In this document: positions 45,381 through 55,305 of the stretch, one piece after another | Layout of the letters: every line of letters starts with the position of its first letter | How positions within the stretch are numbered: position 1 is the stretch's first letter | Source of the DNA: Prosthecobacter debontii | GTDB taxonomy: Bacteria > Verrucomicrobiota > Verrucomicrobiia > Verrucomicrobiales > Akkermansiaceae | Length of the DNA: 64,000 bases | Direction: 5' to 3' | Assembly (NCBI GenBank): GCA_945873125.1 | Contig: CAMCBV010000001.1 | Span: 1-64,000, forward strand | Notes under the pieces: model-generated | What the model saw: only the letters and a program-made list of their open reading frames with translations | Databases searched by the model: none | Told to the model about the DNA's origin: nothing | Position numbers and translations under genes: made by a program

Positions 45381-45911
45381 TTAGCCGAGTAATTTCGAAG
45401 CGATTTGCAGCGCGAAGCTGTGTTTCATCGCGGCAACGCGATCTGACAAATGAGAAGCCATGCCGACAAAATCCTGAAGCTCGCTGACTTGTTTATGGAA
45501 CGCCCTTGCATCTTCTCCCTTGAGTCCTTTGGTCTCCTCGGCACATTTGCTGAGCAGTGCCAGCGCGGGCTCGATCTCGCGGCGTTTGCGCTCACGGGCG
45601 ATGATTCGAAAAATTTGCCATACGTCTTTTTCGGCTTCGTAGTAGTCGCGGCGATCGCCTTTGATTACCACCATTCTCACCAGTCCCCATGCGACCAATT
45701 CCTTAAGATTCGTATGGGCATTGCCCCGGCTGATTTCCAGTTCCTCCATGACCTCATCCGTGCACATCGACTGGGGTGAGATCATCAACAAAGCATGGAT
45801 CTGAGCCATGGTGCGGTTGATTCCCCACTGGGTTCCAAGTGCGCCCCATTGCGCGATGAATTCTTCCTTGGATTCTTTTAATCTGTCACTGCTGGCATTC
45901 ATATTTTTCAT
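45381..45911 (-). CDS. GbsR/MarR-family transcriptional regulator
   Basis: GALGTQWGINRTMAQIHALLMISPQSMCTDEVMEELEISRGNAHTNLKELVAWGLVRMVVIKGDRRDYYEAEKDVW. Confidence 0.88.
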   Translation of the reverse strand: MKNMNASSDRLKESKEEFIAQWGALGTQWGINRTMAQIHALLMISPQSMCTDEVMEELEISRGNAHTNLKELVAWGLVRMVVIKGDRRDYYEAEKDVWQIFRIIARERKRREIEPALALLSKCAEETKGLKGEDARAFHKQVSELQDFVGMASHLSDRVAAMKHSFALQIASKLLG

Positions 45912-45962
45912 AATATACTGAAAATACAGAATAGCAAGTAGGGAAAATGCTTATCCCAAAAA

Positions 45963-45996
45963 CAAAAAAGCCGTCATCCGGAAAGGATGGCGGCTT
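45963..45996 (-). terminator. Rho-independent terminator for the HTH/Lys-Ala-rich gene
   Basis: Minus strand AAGCCGCCATCC-TTTCC-GGATGACGGCTTTTTTG. Confidence 0.8.
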
Positions 45997-46016
45997 GTGA
46001 TTTTTGAAGTGATGGA

Positions 46017-46388
46017 TCAGAGCGATGCCTTGATGGAATCGAACTGGGCGCGTTTGGCTTTCAGATCACGCTCGAGCTTTTCGATCTCCTTGCCGAGAGA
46101 AAGCAGGCTGTTCAATTTTTTCTCCATGCTGCCCTTGGTGGAGACAGCTTTGCTTGCGGATTTGGCAGTTGTTTTTTTGGCGCCTTTCGCAGCAGCCTTG
46201 CCAGTGGATTTACCTCCCGATTTCTTAAGCCATGTGGCGATGGTGAGTTGTGATATACCGAATTTTTTTGCCGCTGTGAGTTGCCCGCCGCGTTTGTTCT
46301 TGGCGTTATGCTCATTCACGAATGCGATGATCTTGCTTTTTTCCTCAGCGCTATAGCGCTTGCCGCGAATTACTTTTTTCGTGCTCAT
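46017..46388 (-). CDS. Transposase-type HTH protein with Lys/Ala-rich histone H1-like linker and coiled-coil
   Basis: KRYSAEEKSKIIAFVNEHNAKNKRGGQLTAAKKFGISQLTIATWLKK then SGGKSTGKAAAKGAKKTTAKSASKAVSTKG then LNSLLSLGKEIEKLERDLKAKRAQF. Confidence 0.7.
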   Translation of the reverse strand: MSTKKVIRGKRYSAEEKSKIIAFVNEHNAKNKRGGQLTAAKKFGISQLTIATWLKKSGGKSTGKAAAKGAKKTTAKSASKAVSTKGSMEKKLNSLLSLGKEIEKLERDLKAKRAQFDSIKASL

Positions 46389-46459
46389 TGTTAGCACAAT
46401 GTTAGGTATGTTTAAGTGATATGCAAGTAACAATATTATATTATCATCGCAACGAATGA

Positions 46460-47581
46460 TTAATATGATGATAACTTTTCAAATAATAACAAATCATCCA
46501 ATCGGGTGATCCAAGCTTCCGCGCCATGCTTCACTTTGTCGCGTGTCACCACACCGCCGAAGCCAATCATCAAATCCACATCCGGCTTGGTTTCCAGATC
46601 CGATGTGCCATCGCCAATCATCAATACTTTTTCCGGAAGCATTGCGGCTTTCCATTGCCGGATGATTTCGTTTTTCCCCAAGTTGCGTGTGGTTGGGTAG
46701 TTTTCACCATAGCCAGCATAGTTGCCTGAAGCGTCGAAATAAAGCGGCACGGCCTCGACATGCTCGATGCCAAGTTGATCCGCGAATGGGCGGATGACGG
46801 GCTCGAAACCACCGGACAGAATTACCGGAGTCCAGCCCTGCTCGCGCGCGTGTTGAATGAGTTTTTGCGCACCATCCACAATGTGATCGATGTAGCATCG
46901 GCTCACTTCGCGGGCCATGCCGAGGTTGGGGCGAATGATCTCCATGCGCTTTTTGAAAACTTCATCCAGCGGAATATCCCCGTTCATCGCGGCGTTGGTG
47001 AGATTCACCACTTTCTCGAATATCGCAGGATCGGATAGCCGTGCTAATTCATCGATGCCTTCGATTGAGCTGAGTGTGGAATCACAATCCAGGAACAATA
47101 GTTTATTTTTGGTCTCTCGCATGGGATGGATGATAACTTCGGTTTGATTGTGTATTATATCGAAGAGGGTGATGATTTCCTCGTTGCGCATCCGAATGCA
47201 GCCATGGCTGGCGGGGCGGCCGATCTTTTCCTCATGGTTGGTGCCATGGATGTAGATAAACCGATCAAAGGTGTTTTGGTTTTCCGGGTCCTTGCCGGTG
47301 AGCCGGAGAATGCGTGTGAGTATGAGATCGTCGTTGCAGGAGATATTTGAATTCCAGATTCCAGCAGGCTTTCTGGATTTGAAAATGGTTCCTACTGGGG
47401 CATCGGCACCGATTTTTTCGCAGATCTCGAAATTTCCGGTGGGTGTGCGATAGCTGCCATCGAGGAAACCCATTCCTTTCGCGCTGGATGATATGGCGAA
47501 TGTTTTCAGTGTCGTCTCGCCCGCGATCACGCGCAGAGTCTGATCGTCTAGTGAAATTTCGATGCGTGGCTTCTCGTTCAT
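46460..47581 (-). CDS. Fusion: L,D-transpeptidase (YkuD) catalytic domain plus SerB-like HAD phosphatase
   Basis: N-terminal FIYIHGTNHEEKIGRPASHGCIRMRNEEIITLFD (HG...SHGCIRM); C-terminal LLFLDCDSTLSSIEGIDELARL...PVILSGGFEPVI...KVLMIGDGTSDLETKPDVDLMIGFGG. Confidence 0.85.
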   Translation of the reverse strand: MNEKPRIEISLDDQTLRVIAGETTLKTFAISSSAKGMGFLDGSYRTPTGNFEICEKIGADAPVGTIFKSRKPAGIWNSNISCNDDLILTRILRLTGKDPENQNTFDRFIYIHGTNHEEKIGRPASHGCIRMRNEEIITLFDIIHNQTEVIIHPMRETKNKLLFLDCDSTLSSIEGIDELARLSDPAIFEKVVNLTNAAMNGDIPLDEVFKKRMEIIRPNLGMAREVSRCYIDHIVDGAQKLIQHAREQGWTPVILSGGFEPVIRPFADQLGIEHVEAVPLYFDASGNYAGYGENYPTTRNLGKNEIIRQWKAAMLPEKVLMIGDGTSDLETKPDVDLMIGFGGVVTRDKVKHGAEAWITRLDDLLLFEKLSSY

Positions 47582-48738
47582 GAGATTGTGTGAAAGACAG
47601 CCAAAGCATTGTGTCCGCCCATCCCGTGGGCAAGTTTGAACACGGGTCCGATTAGAGATATGGATTGGTAGGGTGCGGATAGTTCGCCCAATCCGGATGT
47701 GCCGTGTAAATTCTGCGGGAGAATTCCTTGTCTCATGAAGGCTAACAGGATCGCGCTTTCAAGAAGCCCGCTCGCGCCGACCGTGTGGCCGATATAGGGT
47801 TTGAGCAAATGAAGTGTGGGGCGGGATCCGAGTGCGGCGGAGTTCAGGAAATGTTTTTCGGCACGCGCTTGGGTTTGGGTTCCGGTGGCGTGGGGGCAAA
47901 CCGCAGTAGGCTTTCCGCAAACGGCGATCGCTTTTTTCAGGAGCTGAGAAGTTCTTCCGCCGTCCTTTGGAATTCCCACGGGGTCGGCGCCGTCAGAGTT
48001 ATTGGTAAAAAACGAGAGTCTTAATTTTTCCGAAGGGGTTGAGGCGAGTGCAATCGCCGCCGCGCCTTCACCCGGGAGGAATCCATCGCTTTCCGGTGAG
48101 AAAGGATTGAGAAACGCTGAGCTTCCAAGTAGGCCAGAGGCTGCGTAGTTATCGAGCAAGAGCGGGACCAACGGAAGATCGACCGCCACCACCAGGGCGC
48201 GTTCGGCTTGACCGGAATCGATAAGAAGTTTCGCGATTCCAAGCGCATCGAGTCCTGCTGAGCAACCGCTTGCGACAACATGGTTCGGACCGTGGATGCC
48301 GAGCTCGATGGAGATGGCGGTGGCAGGTTCGCTGTGAATTGTATTGCTTGCCGCCATTAACTTGAACGGGCGTCTGTTTGGCCATTCGCCCAGCCAGCCT
48401 GCAGCGTTGCCGCGGCTTGTGCCAACGACCAGCGCGGCTCCTGCAAGTTCATCTTTGCTCCAGCCAGCCTCCGCAGCCGCTTGCTTCGCAACATGGAGAG
48501 CGGCCATGGTCACGGGACTCCATTTGCGATGATTGAGAAGCTCCCTCGGCTGAATCCATGCGCCATGAAGGTGGGCGTGCGGGCTTTCGTTTCCGAGAAG
48601 ATTTCCAAGGGGCTGAATCCCCGAAACGCCGGAGGAAATGGCCATGAGATGCGATGCAACATCATGGCCAAGGGCCGAGAGCGTGCCGAGTCCTGTAATG
48701 GAAAGTGCGGAAGTGATGCACTCGGTTAGCAAGCTCAC
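47578..48738 (-). CDS. Beta-ketoacyl synthase family protein (FabF-like)
   Basis: VVASGCSAGLDALGIAKLLIDSG (Cys), CPHATGTQTQARAE (His), LKPYIGHTVGASGLLESAI (His); SDGFLPGEGAAAIAL. Confidence 0.88.
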   Translation of the reverse strand: MSLLTECITSALSITGLGTLSALGHDVASHLMAISSGVSGIQPLGNLLGNESPHAHLHGAWIQPRELLNHRKWSPVTMAALHVAKQAAAEAGWSKDELAGAALVVGTSRGNAAGWLGEWPNRRPFKLMAASNTIHSEPATAISIELGIHGPNHVVASGCSAGLDALGIAKLLIDSGQAERALVVAVDLPLVPLLLDNYAASGLLGSSAFLNPFSPESDGFLPGEGAAAIALASTPSEKLRLSFFTNNSDGADPVGIPKDGGRTSQLLKKAIAVCGKPTAVCPHATGTQTQARAEKHFLNSAALGSRPTLHLLKPYIGHTVGASGLLESAILLAFMRQGILPQNLHGTSGLGELSAPYQSISLIGPVFKLAHGMGGHNALAVFHTIS

Positions 48739-48823
48739 CGCTCACCGCAACCTCAAAACCGCAATTTGGATGACTTTCCGCCTTTGCGCGGAGCGAAAAG
48801 ATGCCTCATAAGCGGTGTGGCGA

Positions 48824-49660
48824 ATGAAGTCGGTTCTGGAAACAATCAATGGTGGAGCAGGTTATCTCGAAAAGCGGGGGATTGAAGACGCGCGGCGAAA
48901 TATGGAGCACTTGCTTGCCAAGGTTCTGGAATGCTCGCGGATGCAGCTTTACACTCAGTTTGACCGCCCCTTGGAAGAGGCGACTCTGGCGCCGCTGCGT
49001 GAGATATTGAAAAAGCGTGGCGAGGGCATTCCACTGCAACATCTGCTGGGTGAGGTGTCATTTCATGGTCGTGATTTTCTTTGTGATGGACGTGGTCTGA
49101 TTCCAAGACCTGAGACCGAGGAGCTCGTGGAAATGATTCTCAAACAGGTGACGTGTGAAAATTTGCAGATTTTGGATGTCGGCTGTGGATCGGGAGTGAT
49201 CGGACTTTCTCTTGCGGCTGAAAAGCCAAGCAGTCATGTGACCTTGGTTGATATTTCCGAAAGCGCGTTGGAGTTGACGCGCGAGAACGCCCACAAGTTG
49301 GGTTTGGGAAATGTGGAGATTTTACGCAGTGATTTGTTCAATGATGTGACAGGAAGCTTTGACCTCATTGTGGCCAACCTGCCTTATGTGCCCGAAGGCG
49401 AGGCCGAAACCATGGCTCCCGAGCTTGCCCATGATCCGGCGCTTGCGCTGTTTTCCGGGCCTGAGGGGATGGATTTGCTCAGGCGCTTCATCCCGGACGC
49501 ATTGGGTTTCCTCAAGCCCGGTGGCTGGTTGGCGCTTGAGATTGGTTACGATCAGGCTTCACAGGTGCGCTTCTGTTTGGAAAAGTCCGGCTTCACGGAA
49601 ATCGGGATTCGCAAGGATCTTGGCGGGATCGCCCGGTTTCCATTCGCGCAACATCAATAA
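48824..49660 (+). CDS. prmC: Peptide chain release factor N(5)-glutamine methyltransferase
   Basis: GEVSFHGRDFLCDGRGLIPRPETEELVE...ILDVGCGSGVIGLSLA...FDLIVANLPYVPEGE (NPPY-like NLPY). Confidence 0.92.
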   Translation: MKSVLETINGGAGYLEKRGIEDARRNMEHLLAKVLECSRMQLYTQFDRPLEEATLAPLREILKKRGEGIPLQHLLGEVSFHGRDFLCDGRGLIPRPETEELVEMILKQVTCENLQILDVGCGSGVIGLSLAAEKPSSHVTLVDISESALELTRENAHKLGLGNVEILRSDLFNDVTGSFDLIVANLPYVPEGEAETMAPELAHDPALALFSGPEGMDLLRRFIPDALGFLKPGGWLALEIGYDQASQVRFCLEKSGFTEIGIRKDLGGIARFPFAQHQ

Positions 49661-49674
49661 AGTCACACATCGAA

Positions 49675-50943
49675 ATGGATAAACTTGTCGTCCACGGAGG
49701 CTCTGTCATCAAGGGCTCAATCAATATTTCCGGATCCAAAAACGCATCGCTGCCGATTCTTGCCGCAGCGATTCTAACAGGAGAAGACTGCATTATTCGC
49801 CGCGTGCCGGATGTTTCAGATACGAACTATATGATTCAGATTCTCAGCGCACTCGGCGCGGAAGTGGAAAGATCTTCCGGAACCGTGCGGATCTCGTGTG
49901 CGGACATATCTGATGAGGCGCCTTATGAATTGGTGCGCCGCATGCGCGCATCGATTTGCGTGATGGGTCCCTTGCTTGCGAGAAAAGGACGTGCGGTGGT
50001 TTCGTTGCCGGGTGGATGCGTGATCGGCGACAGACCGGTTGATCTTCATCTTAAGGGAATGGAAGCGCTTGGCGCGAAGATTGAATTTGAAGGTGGAAAT
50101 ATCATTCTCACCGCGCCCGATGGTTTGCGTGGTGCGGAAATCAATTTGCGCGGCGAAAGCGGACCGACCGTTCTTGGTACGGACAACGTGATGATGGCGG
50201 CAACGTTGGCCGAGGGCATCACCGTGATCGAATCCGCCGCAGCTGAGCCCGAGGTATTGGATCTTGCGAATTTCCTCAACGGCATGGGGGCGAAGATTAC
50301 CGGAGCTGGTACCCGTCGGATCGTCATCGAGGGTGTGAAAGAACTCAAAGGAGTCGAGCACACCGTGATTCCGGACCGGATCGAAGCGGGCACGTTTATG
50401 GCTGCGGCCGCTTTGGCGGGTGAGGGAGTTCGGTTGAATCGCGTCAATCGCGAGCATTTGAGAGCGATCACCGAGGCCATCATCAAATCCGGACACAAAG
50501 TGGAGTTCAACGAAGAAGGAACCTCATGTTTCGTTGAGCGCGGTGAGGTGCTCCAAGGAGTTGATCTCAACACCTCTCCCTACCCGGGTTATCCAACGGA
50601 CATGCAGGCCCAGATGACGGCACTGTTGGTCACGACTCCCGGAATCAGCGTGGTAAAAGACAGTATTTTCCCACAACGTTTCATGCATTGTGCCGAGCTG
50701 AAAAGGATGGGCGCCGATATCAAATTGGATCAGGGAACTGCGATTGTCCGGGGTGTTGAAAAACTCTCCGCAGCTCCGGTCATGGCTTCCGATCTTCGTG
50801 CTTCCGCTGCTCTGGTTCTCGCTGCGCTACGCGCCAAAGGAACTACTGAAATTTCCCGCCTGTATCATATCGATCGCGGCTACGAACATATCGATGAGAA
50901 GTTGCTCATGTTAGGTGCGGATGTCGAGCGTGTGAGGGTGTAG
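49675..50943 (+). CDS. murA: UDP-N-acetylglucosamine 1-carboxyvinyltransferase
   Basis: MDKLVVHGGSVIKGSINISGSKNASLPILAAAILTGEDCIIRRVPDVSD; RRMRASICVMGPLLARKGRAVVSLPGGCVIGDRPVDLHLKGMEALGA. Confidence 0.97.
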   Translation: MDKLVVHGGSVIKGSINISGSKNASLPILAAAILTGEDCIIRRVPDVSDTNYMIQILSALGAEVERSSGTVRISCADISDEAPYELVRRMRASICVMGPLLARKGRAVVSLPGGCVIGDRPVDLHLKGMEALGAKIEFEGGNIILTAPDGLRGAEINLRGESGPTVLGTDNVMMAATLAEGITVIESAAAEPEVLDLANFLNGMGAKITGAGTRRIVIEGVKELKGVEHTVIPDRIEAGTFMAAAALAGEGVRLNRVNREHLRAITEAIIKSGHKVEFNEEGTSCFVERGEVLQGVDLNTSPYPGYPTDMQAQMTALLVTTPGISVVKDSIFPQRFMHCAELKRMGADIKLDQGTAIVRGVEKLSAAPVMASDLRASAALVLAALRAKGTTEISRLYHIDRGYEHIDEKLLMLGADVERVRV

Positions 50944-50962
50944 GAAGAGTGAAGAGTGAATG

Positions 50963-52351
50963 TTAGATTTCACTTCTCAGATCGCTTGCGGCGTTTTTTG
51001 AGGATTCCTCAGGGACGTCCAGAAAGTCAAAGTCATCCGTGGGTTTGGAGCTAACGCTCGGTGTGATGAGCAGGGGCCGAGTGTTTTGATCAATGATTTC
51101 GATATTGGGCAGGGAAACGCCCTCGGGGGCGGCTTTGAGATCTTCGAATTTGCGGGCGGTGGTCATCACGCGGGTTTCGAAGGAGCCGATCGCTTTGTTG
51201 TAATGATCGACGGCGTTGTTCAGCGATCCACCGAGTTTGGAAAAATGCTCGGCGAGTTTTCCTAACCGTTCATGCATGGTGCGGCCGAGGGCGGAAATTT
51301 CCTTCGCATTGAGTGCGAGGGCTTCCTGTCTCCAGCCGTAAGCGACGGCTTTGAGCAGGGCGATCAAGGTGGTGGGAGTGGCGAGGATTACGCCTTCGTT
51401 GACGCCACCTTCGATCAGGCCGGGATCGGAATGAAGAGCGGCGGAGAAAAACGATTCGCTGGGAAGAAACAGCACGGTGAATTCGGGGCTGTCTTCAAAT
51501 TGCTCGGTATATCTTTTGGATGAGAGTTGCTTGATATGGGTCCGGACTTGTTGTGCGTGTTGACCGAGAAAACGCTCGCGCTCCATTTCATCTGAGGCTT
51601 CGTGCGCATTGAGATAAGCGTCCATCGGGGTTTTTGAATCGACCACGATGGTTTTCCCCCCGGGTAGCTTGATGATCAGATCGGGACGCAAGCGCTTACC
51701 CTCGTCGGTTATGGTTGTGGTTTGAAGAGTGAAGTCACAATGCTCTTGCATTCCCGCGAGCTCGACGACGCGGCGGAGCTGCATTTCTCCCCATTGACCG
51801 CGTCCGGTGGGTTGACGCAACGCCTTGACCAAGGAAGCGGTTTCTTTTTGTAAGCCGAGCTGACCTTCGCCGAGCGCACGGACTTGCTCTTTGAGCTCGG
51901 AGTATGCGCCTTCGCGGATTTTTTCAATTTCACCGATCCGCAGCTCAAATTTTCCAAGGGAATCGGAAACAGGTTTCACCAAGGTTTCGATGGCGATTTT
52001 GCGTTTTTCGATTTCGCCTTTTGCTTCCTCCGTTTGGGAGGCGAGGGTGGATTTTGCGAGGTGGAGAAATTGTTCGGATGCCCCTTTGAGTGCATCTGCT
52101 GAAAGGGCCTTGAACGTGTCGGAGAGGCGGGATTCAGCACGTTCGAGCAGGATTTGTTTTTCAGCGGCGGATTTTCGTTCCGCATCGAGCCGTGTCTCCA
52201 GCTCGGTAACCCGCCGTTCCTCGTTTTTGAGAAGATCGGTGAGACGGGTGCTTTTCCGGGTCGCGGTGAGCTGCGCGATGGCCCAGCCCGCCAAAAACGT
52301 GGCGAGTCCGGTGAGAATCAGGGGCAGGAGGGTCGAGAGTTCGGGTGGCAT
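50963..52351 (-). CDS. rmuC: DNA recombination protein RmuC
   Basis: GRGQWGEMQLRRVVELAGMQEHCDF...RLRPDLIIKLPGGKTIVVDSKTPMDAYL...GWRQEALALNAKEISALGRTMHERL. Confidence 0.94.
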   Translation of the reverse strand: MPPELSTLLPLILTGLATFLAGWAIAQLTATRKSTRLTDLLKNEERRVTELETRLDAERKSAAEKQILLERAESRLSDTFKALSADALKGASEQFLHLAKSTLASQTEEAKGEIEKRKIAIETLVKPVSDSLGKFELRIGEIEKIREGAYSELKEQVRALGEGQLGLQKETASLVKALRQPTGRGQWGEMQLRRVVELAGMQEHCDFTLQTTTITDEGKRLRPDLIIKLPGGKTIVVDSKTPMDAYLNAHEASDEMERERFLGQHAQQVRTHIKQLSSKRYTEQFEDSPEFTVLFLPSESFFSAALHSDPGLIEGGVNEGVILATPTTLIALLKAVAYGWRQEALALNAKEISALGRTMHERLGKLAEHFSKLGGSLNNAVDHYNKAIGSFETRVMTTARKFEDLKAAPEGVSLPNIEIIDQNTRPLLITPSVSSKPTDDFDFLDVPEESSKNAASDLRSEI

Positions 52352-52467
52352 GAGAGATTTCTGCTTGCGGGGTTGCGGTTGCTGGCGTTGATGTAAGGCG
52401 TTGCCGCAATCATGCTTGCCTCTGGCAGGCGCGACAACTCAAACTTCCATTCACCTTTTTAAATATT

Positions 52468-53091
52468 ATGGCACACACATTACCTGAACTTGGCTACGCA
52501 CTGAACGCGCTTGAGCCACACATTGATGCTCTCACGATGGAAATCCATCACGGCAGACACCACCAAGCTTATATCACCAACCTCAATGCGGCGATCGCTG
52601 GAAAAGCCGATCTTGAAGCGAAATCTGCTCTTGAGCTGATTACTAACCTCGGTGCCGTTTCGGAAGACATCCGCGGTGCGGTTCGCAACAACGGCGGCGG
52701 TCATGTGAATCACAGCTTTTTCTGGAAGGTCATCGCTCCCGGCGGCGCCAAAGCACCATCGGGTGAACTCGCCGCTGCCATCGACAAAGCCTTCGGCTCC
52801 TTCGATGCCTTCAAAGAAGCCTTCGCCAAAGCCGGCGCAACCCGTTTCGGTTCCGGCTGGGCATGGCTCTGTAAAAAAGCCGATGGCACCCTCGCCGTCT
52901 GCTCCACCGCCAACCAAGACAACCCGCTCATGGGCTCCGACTTCGGCGGCTGCGGCAGCACGCCCATCCTCGGCCTCGATGTCTGGGAGCATGCCTATTA
53001 TCTTCACTACCAGAACAAGCGCCCCGCCTACATCGAAGCATTCTGGAACATCGTCAACTGGGACGAAGTCGCGAAAAACTTCGCAGCGTAA
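52468..53091 (+). CDS. Superoxide dismutase (Fe/Mn)
   Basis: [41 protein letters not shown]...[27 protein letters not shown]...[33 protein letters not shown]. Confidence 0.97.
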   Translation: MAHTLPELGYALNALEPHIDALTMEIHHGRHHQAYITNLNAAIAGKADLEAKSALELITNLGAVSEDIRGAVRNNGGGHVNHSFFWKVIAPGGAKAPSGELAAAIDKAFGSFDAFKEAFAKAGATRFGSGWAWLCKKADGTLAVCSTANQDNPLMGSDFGGCGSTPILGLDVWEHAYYLHYQNKRPAYIEAFWNIVNWDEVAKNFAA

Positions 53092-53102
53092 TCTTATTTC
53101 TC

Positions 53103-53137
53103 AAAAAAGCCGCCGGAGTGATCCGGCGGCTTTTTTA
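53103..53137 (+). terminator. Rho-independent terminator after sod
   Basis: AAGCCGCCGGA-GTGA-TCCGGCGGCTTTTTT. Confidence 0.9.
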
Positions 53138-53143
53138 TGGAAA

Positions 53144-53221
53144 GGAACCGCGATTTCCTATCGCGACTGCAACGGCTCCACTGGTACGCTCACGAGGTCG
53201 CGATTTTAAAATCGCGGTTCC
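53144..53221. repeat. REP-like palindromic intergenic element (GGAACCGCGATTT...AAATCGCGGTTCC)
   Basis: Outer inverted arms GGAACCGCGATTT / AAAATCGCGGTTCC with an inner second copy of TCGCGA on each side. Confidence 0.65.
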
Positions 53222-53271
53222 TGTCTGTTCCTTTCTCTGAAATACATGACGGATTTCTCCCGTAGCATCCC

Positions 53272-54027
53272 ATGATGAAAATATTAGCCTTCATGATGTT
53301 GTCCTTGGTTTCCGTGAAAGCGGCCGAGGTGGGTTTGGGTGTGAAGCCGGTTGAGGGGGCTGAGGTGATTTTTGATGGGAGCCGGGAGATGCTGGATTTG
53401 AAATGGAAGTATTGGGAGGGACCGCGTTTCGCATCGGCGATGCCGATCAAGTGGAAGATCGTTCAGGATCCGGTGGATAAAGGAACCGCACTCCAAACCG
53501 ATGATCCTGCGGCAGCGGGAGGCAAGTTCGGATCAGCGGATCTTGTAACCAAGAAGGAGTATCGTGATTTCCGTTTGCATGTTGAATTTCTGGTCAACAA
53601 CAAGGGTGGCAACAGTGGTGTGTATTTGCAAAATCGTTATGAAATCCAAATCAAGGATGGCGATAAAACCAAGCACGGGATGGGCGCGGTGATCAACGAG
53701 ACGGAGTCACCATATCATTTGTATAAAGGAATCGGGCAATGGAACTCCTATGACATCGTGTTTCGCGCGGCACGTTTCAGTGAAGGAAAGTTGACGGAGA
53801 AAGCGAAGGTCACCGTTTATTTCAATGGTGAAAAGGTGCACCAGGATGTCGTCATTAACCAAGTATGGGGAGGCGCGAATTCCGGGATCGATGGAGGAAA
53901 CGATGGGGGTAAGGGAATCACCGATGTGCCAGGAGGAATCAAGCTGCAGTGCGAGGGGCACGATGTCCGGTATCGGAATATCTGGATCAAAGAGCTGGAT
54001 CTTGGTGACAAGGGAACGGATTTCTGA
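53272..54027 (+). CDS. DUF1080 (3-keto-disaccharide hydrolase) domain protein
   Basis: Signal peptide; KKEYRDFRLHVEFLVNNKGGNSGVYLQNRYEIQIKDG...QWNSYDIVFRAARF...GGIKLQCEGHDVRYRNIWIKEL. Confidence 0.9.
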   Translation: MMKILAFMMLSLVSVKAAEVGLGVKPVEGAEVIFDGSREMLDLKWKYWEGPRFASAMPIKWKIVQDPVDKGTALQTDDPAAAGGKFGSADLVTKKEYRDFRLHVEFLVNNKGGNSGVYLQNRYEIQIKDGDKTKHGMGAVINETESPYHLYKGIGQWNSYDIVFRAARFSEGKLTEKAKVTVYFNGEKVHQDVVINQVWGGANSGIDGGNDGGKGITDVPGGIKLQCEGHDVRYRNIWIKELDLGDKGTDF

Positions 54028-54078
54028 GGCGTGAAATTTTCCTTCGTTCCATCGACCTAAACTCCTTATCTTCTCCCC

Positions 54079-55263
54079 ATGATAAGCATAGGAACTCCCT
54101 TTACCGATGGCGCGACGCGCGTGATGCTTTGTGGTTCTGGCGAACTGGGCAAGGAAGTGGTGATCGAATTACAACGCTACGGGGTTGAGGTCATTGCGGT
54201 GGACAGTTACCCGAATGCACCGGCGATGCAGGTGGCGGATCGGTCTCATGTGGTTTCGATGTTGGATGGCGCGGCATTGCGGGCGGTGATTGAGTTGGAA
54301 AAGCCTCATCTCATCGTTCCGGAGGTGGAGGCGATCGCGACAGATACATTGGCGGAAATCGAGGCGGAAGGATTTGCCACGGTCATTCCCACGGCGCGCG
54401 CGACTCAACTCACGATGAACCGCGAAGGCATTCGGCGGCTTGCGGACGAGGAGCTGGGCTTAAAAACCTCACCTTACCGTTTCGCAGCAAGCGAAGAGGA
54501 GTATCGCGCAGCGGTCGCGGAGATCGGGCTGCCTTGCGTGGTGAAGCCTATCATGAGTTCCTCTGGGAAAGGCCAGAGCACCGTAAAACATCCTGAGGAT
54601 ATTCAGTCTGCATGGGATTATGCGCAGAAAGGCGGACGCGCTGGAAAAGGAAAAGTCATCATCGAGGGATTTGTGGATTTTGACTATGAGATCACCCAGC
54701 TGACGGTGCGCCATGCGGCCGGCACCTCGTTTTGTGAGCCGATCGGGCATATTCAGATCGATGGCGATTATCGCGAGAGCTGGCAGCCGCAAGCGATGAG
54801 CGACCTCGCGCGCGAAAGAGCCATGGCATCTGCCCGCGCTATCACCGATGCACTTGGAGGACGTGGGATTTTCGGAGTCGAGTTGTTTGTTAAAGGCTAC
54901 GAGATCATTTTTTCCGAAGTTTCGCCTCGCCCTCACGATACCGGTATGGTGACGATGATTTCCCAAGATCTATCGCAGTTCGCATTGCACGCGCGCGCGA
55001 TCCTTGGACTGCCGATACCGGAAATCCGTCTATACGGGCCCTCGGCTTCGGCTGTATTGCTGGTGGAAGGGGAATCTGATTCGATCATTTACGGCAATTT
55101 GGAAAATGCTCTCGCCGAGCCCGATACGCAAATTCGCCTTTTTGGAAAACCCAACGTATCAGGAAAACGCCGCATGGGTGTCGCCCTCGCACGGGGAACG
55201 GATGTAGAAAATGCGCGGCTAAAGGCTCACAAAGCGAGTGGGAAGATTCAGGTGAATTTGTGA
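54079..55263 (+). CDS. purT: Formate-dependent phosphoribosylglycinamide formyltransferase
   Basis: [112 protein letters not shown]. Confidence 0.96.
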   Translation: MISIGTPFTDGATRVMLCGSGELGKEVVIELQRYGVEVIAVDSYPNAPAMQVADRSHVVSMLDGAALRAVIELEKPHLIVPEVEAIATDTLAEIEAEGFATVIPTARATQLTMNREGIRRLADEELGLKTSPYRFAASEEEYRAAVAEIGLPCVVKPIMSSSGKGQSTVKHPEDIQSAWDYAQKGGRAGKGKVIIEGFVDFDYEITQLTVRHAAGTSFCEPIGHIQIDGDYRESWQPQAMSDLARERAMASARAITDALGGRGIFGVELFVKGYEIIFSEVSPRPHDTGMVTMISQDLSQFALHARAILGLPIPEIRLYGPSASAVLLVEGESDSIIYGNLENALAEPDTQIRLFGKPNVSGKRRMGVALARGTDVENARLKAHKASGKIQVNL

Positions 55264-55305
55264 CGGATTAAACTCCTTGGAAATCTAACATCAATCATCC
55301 AAGCG

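Noticed and set aside
49816-50496. 226-aa minus-strand ORF opposite murA
   Set aside because: Antisense shadow of murA.
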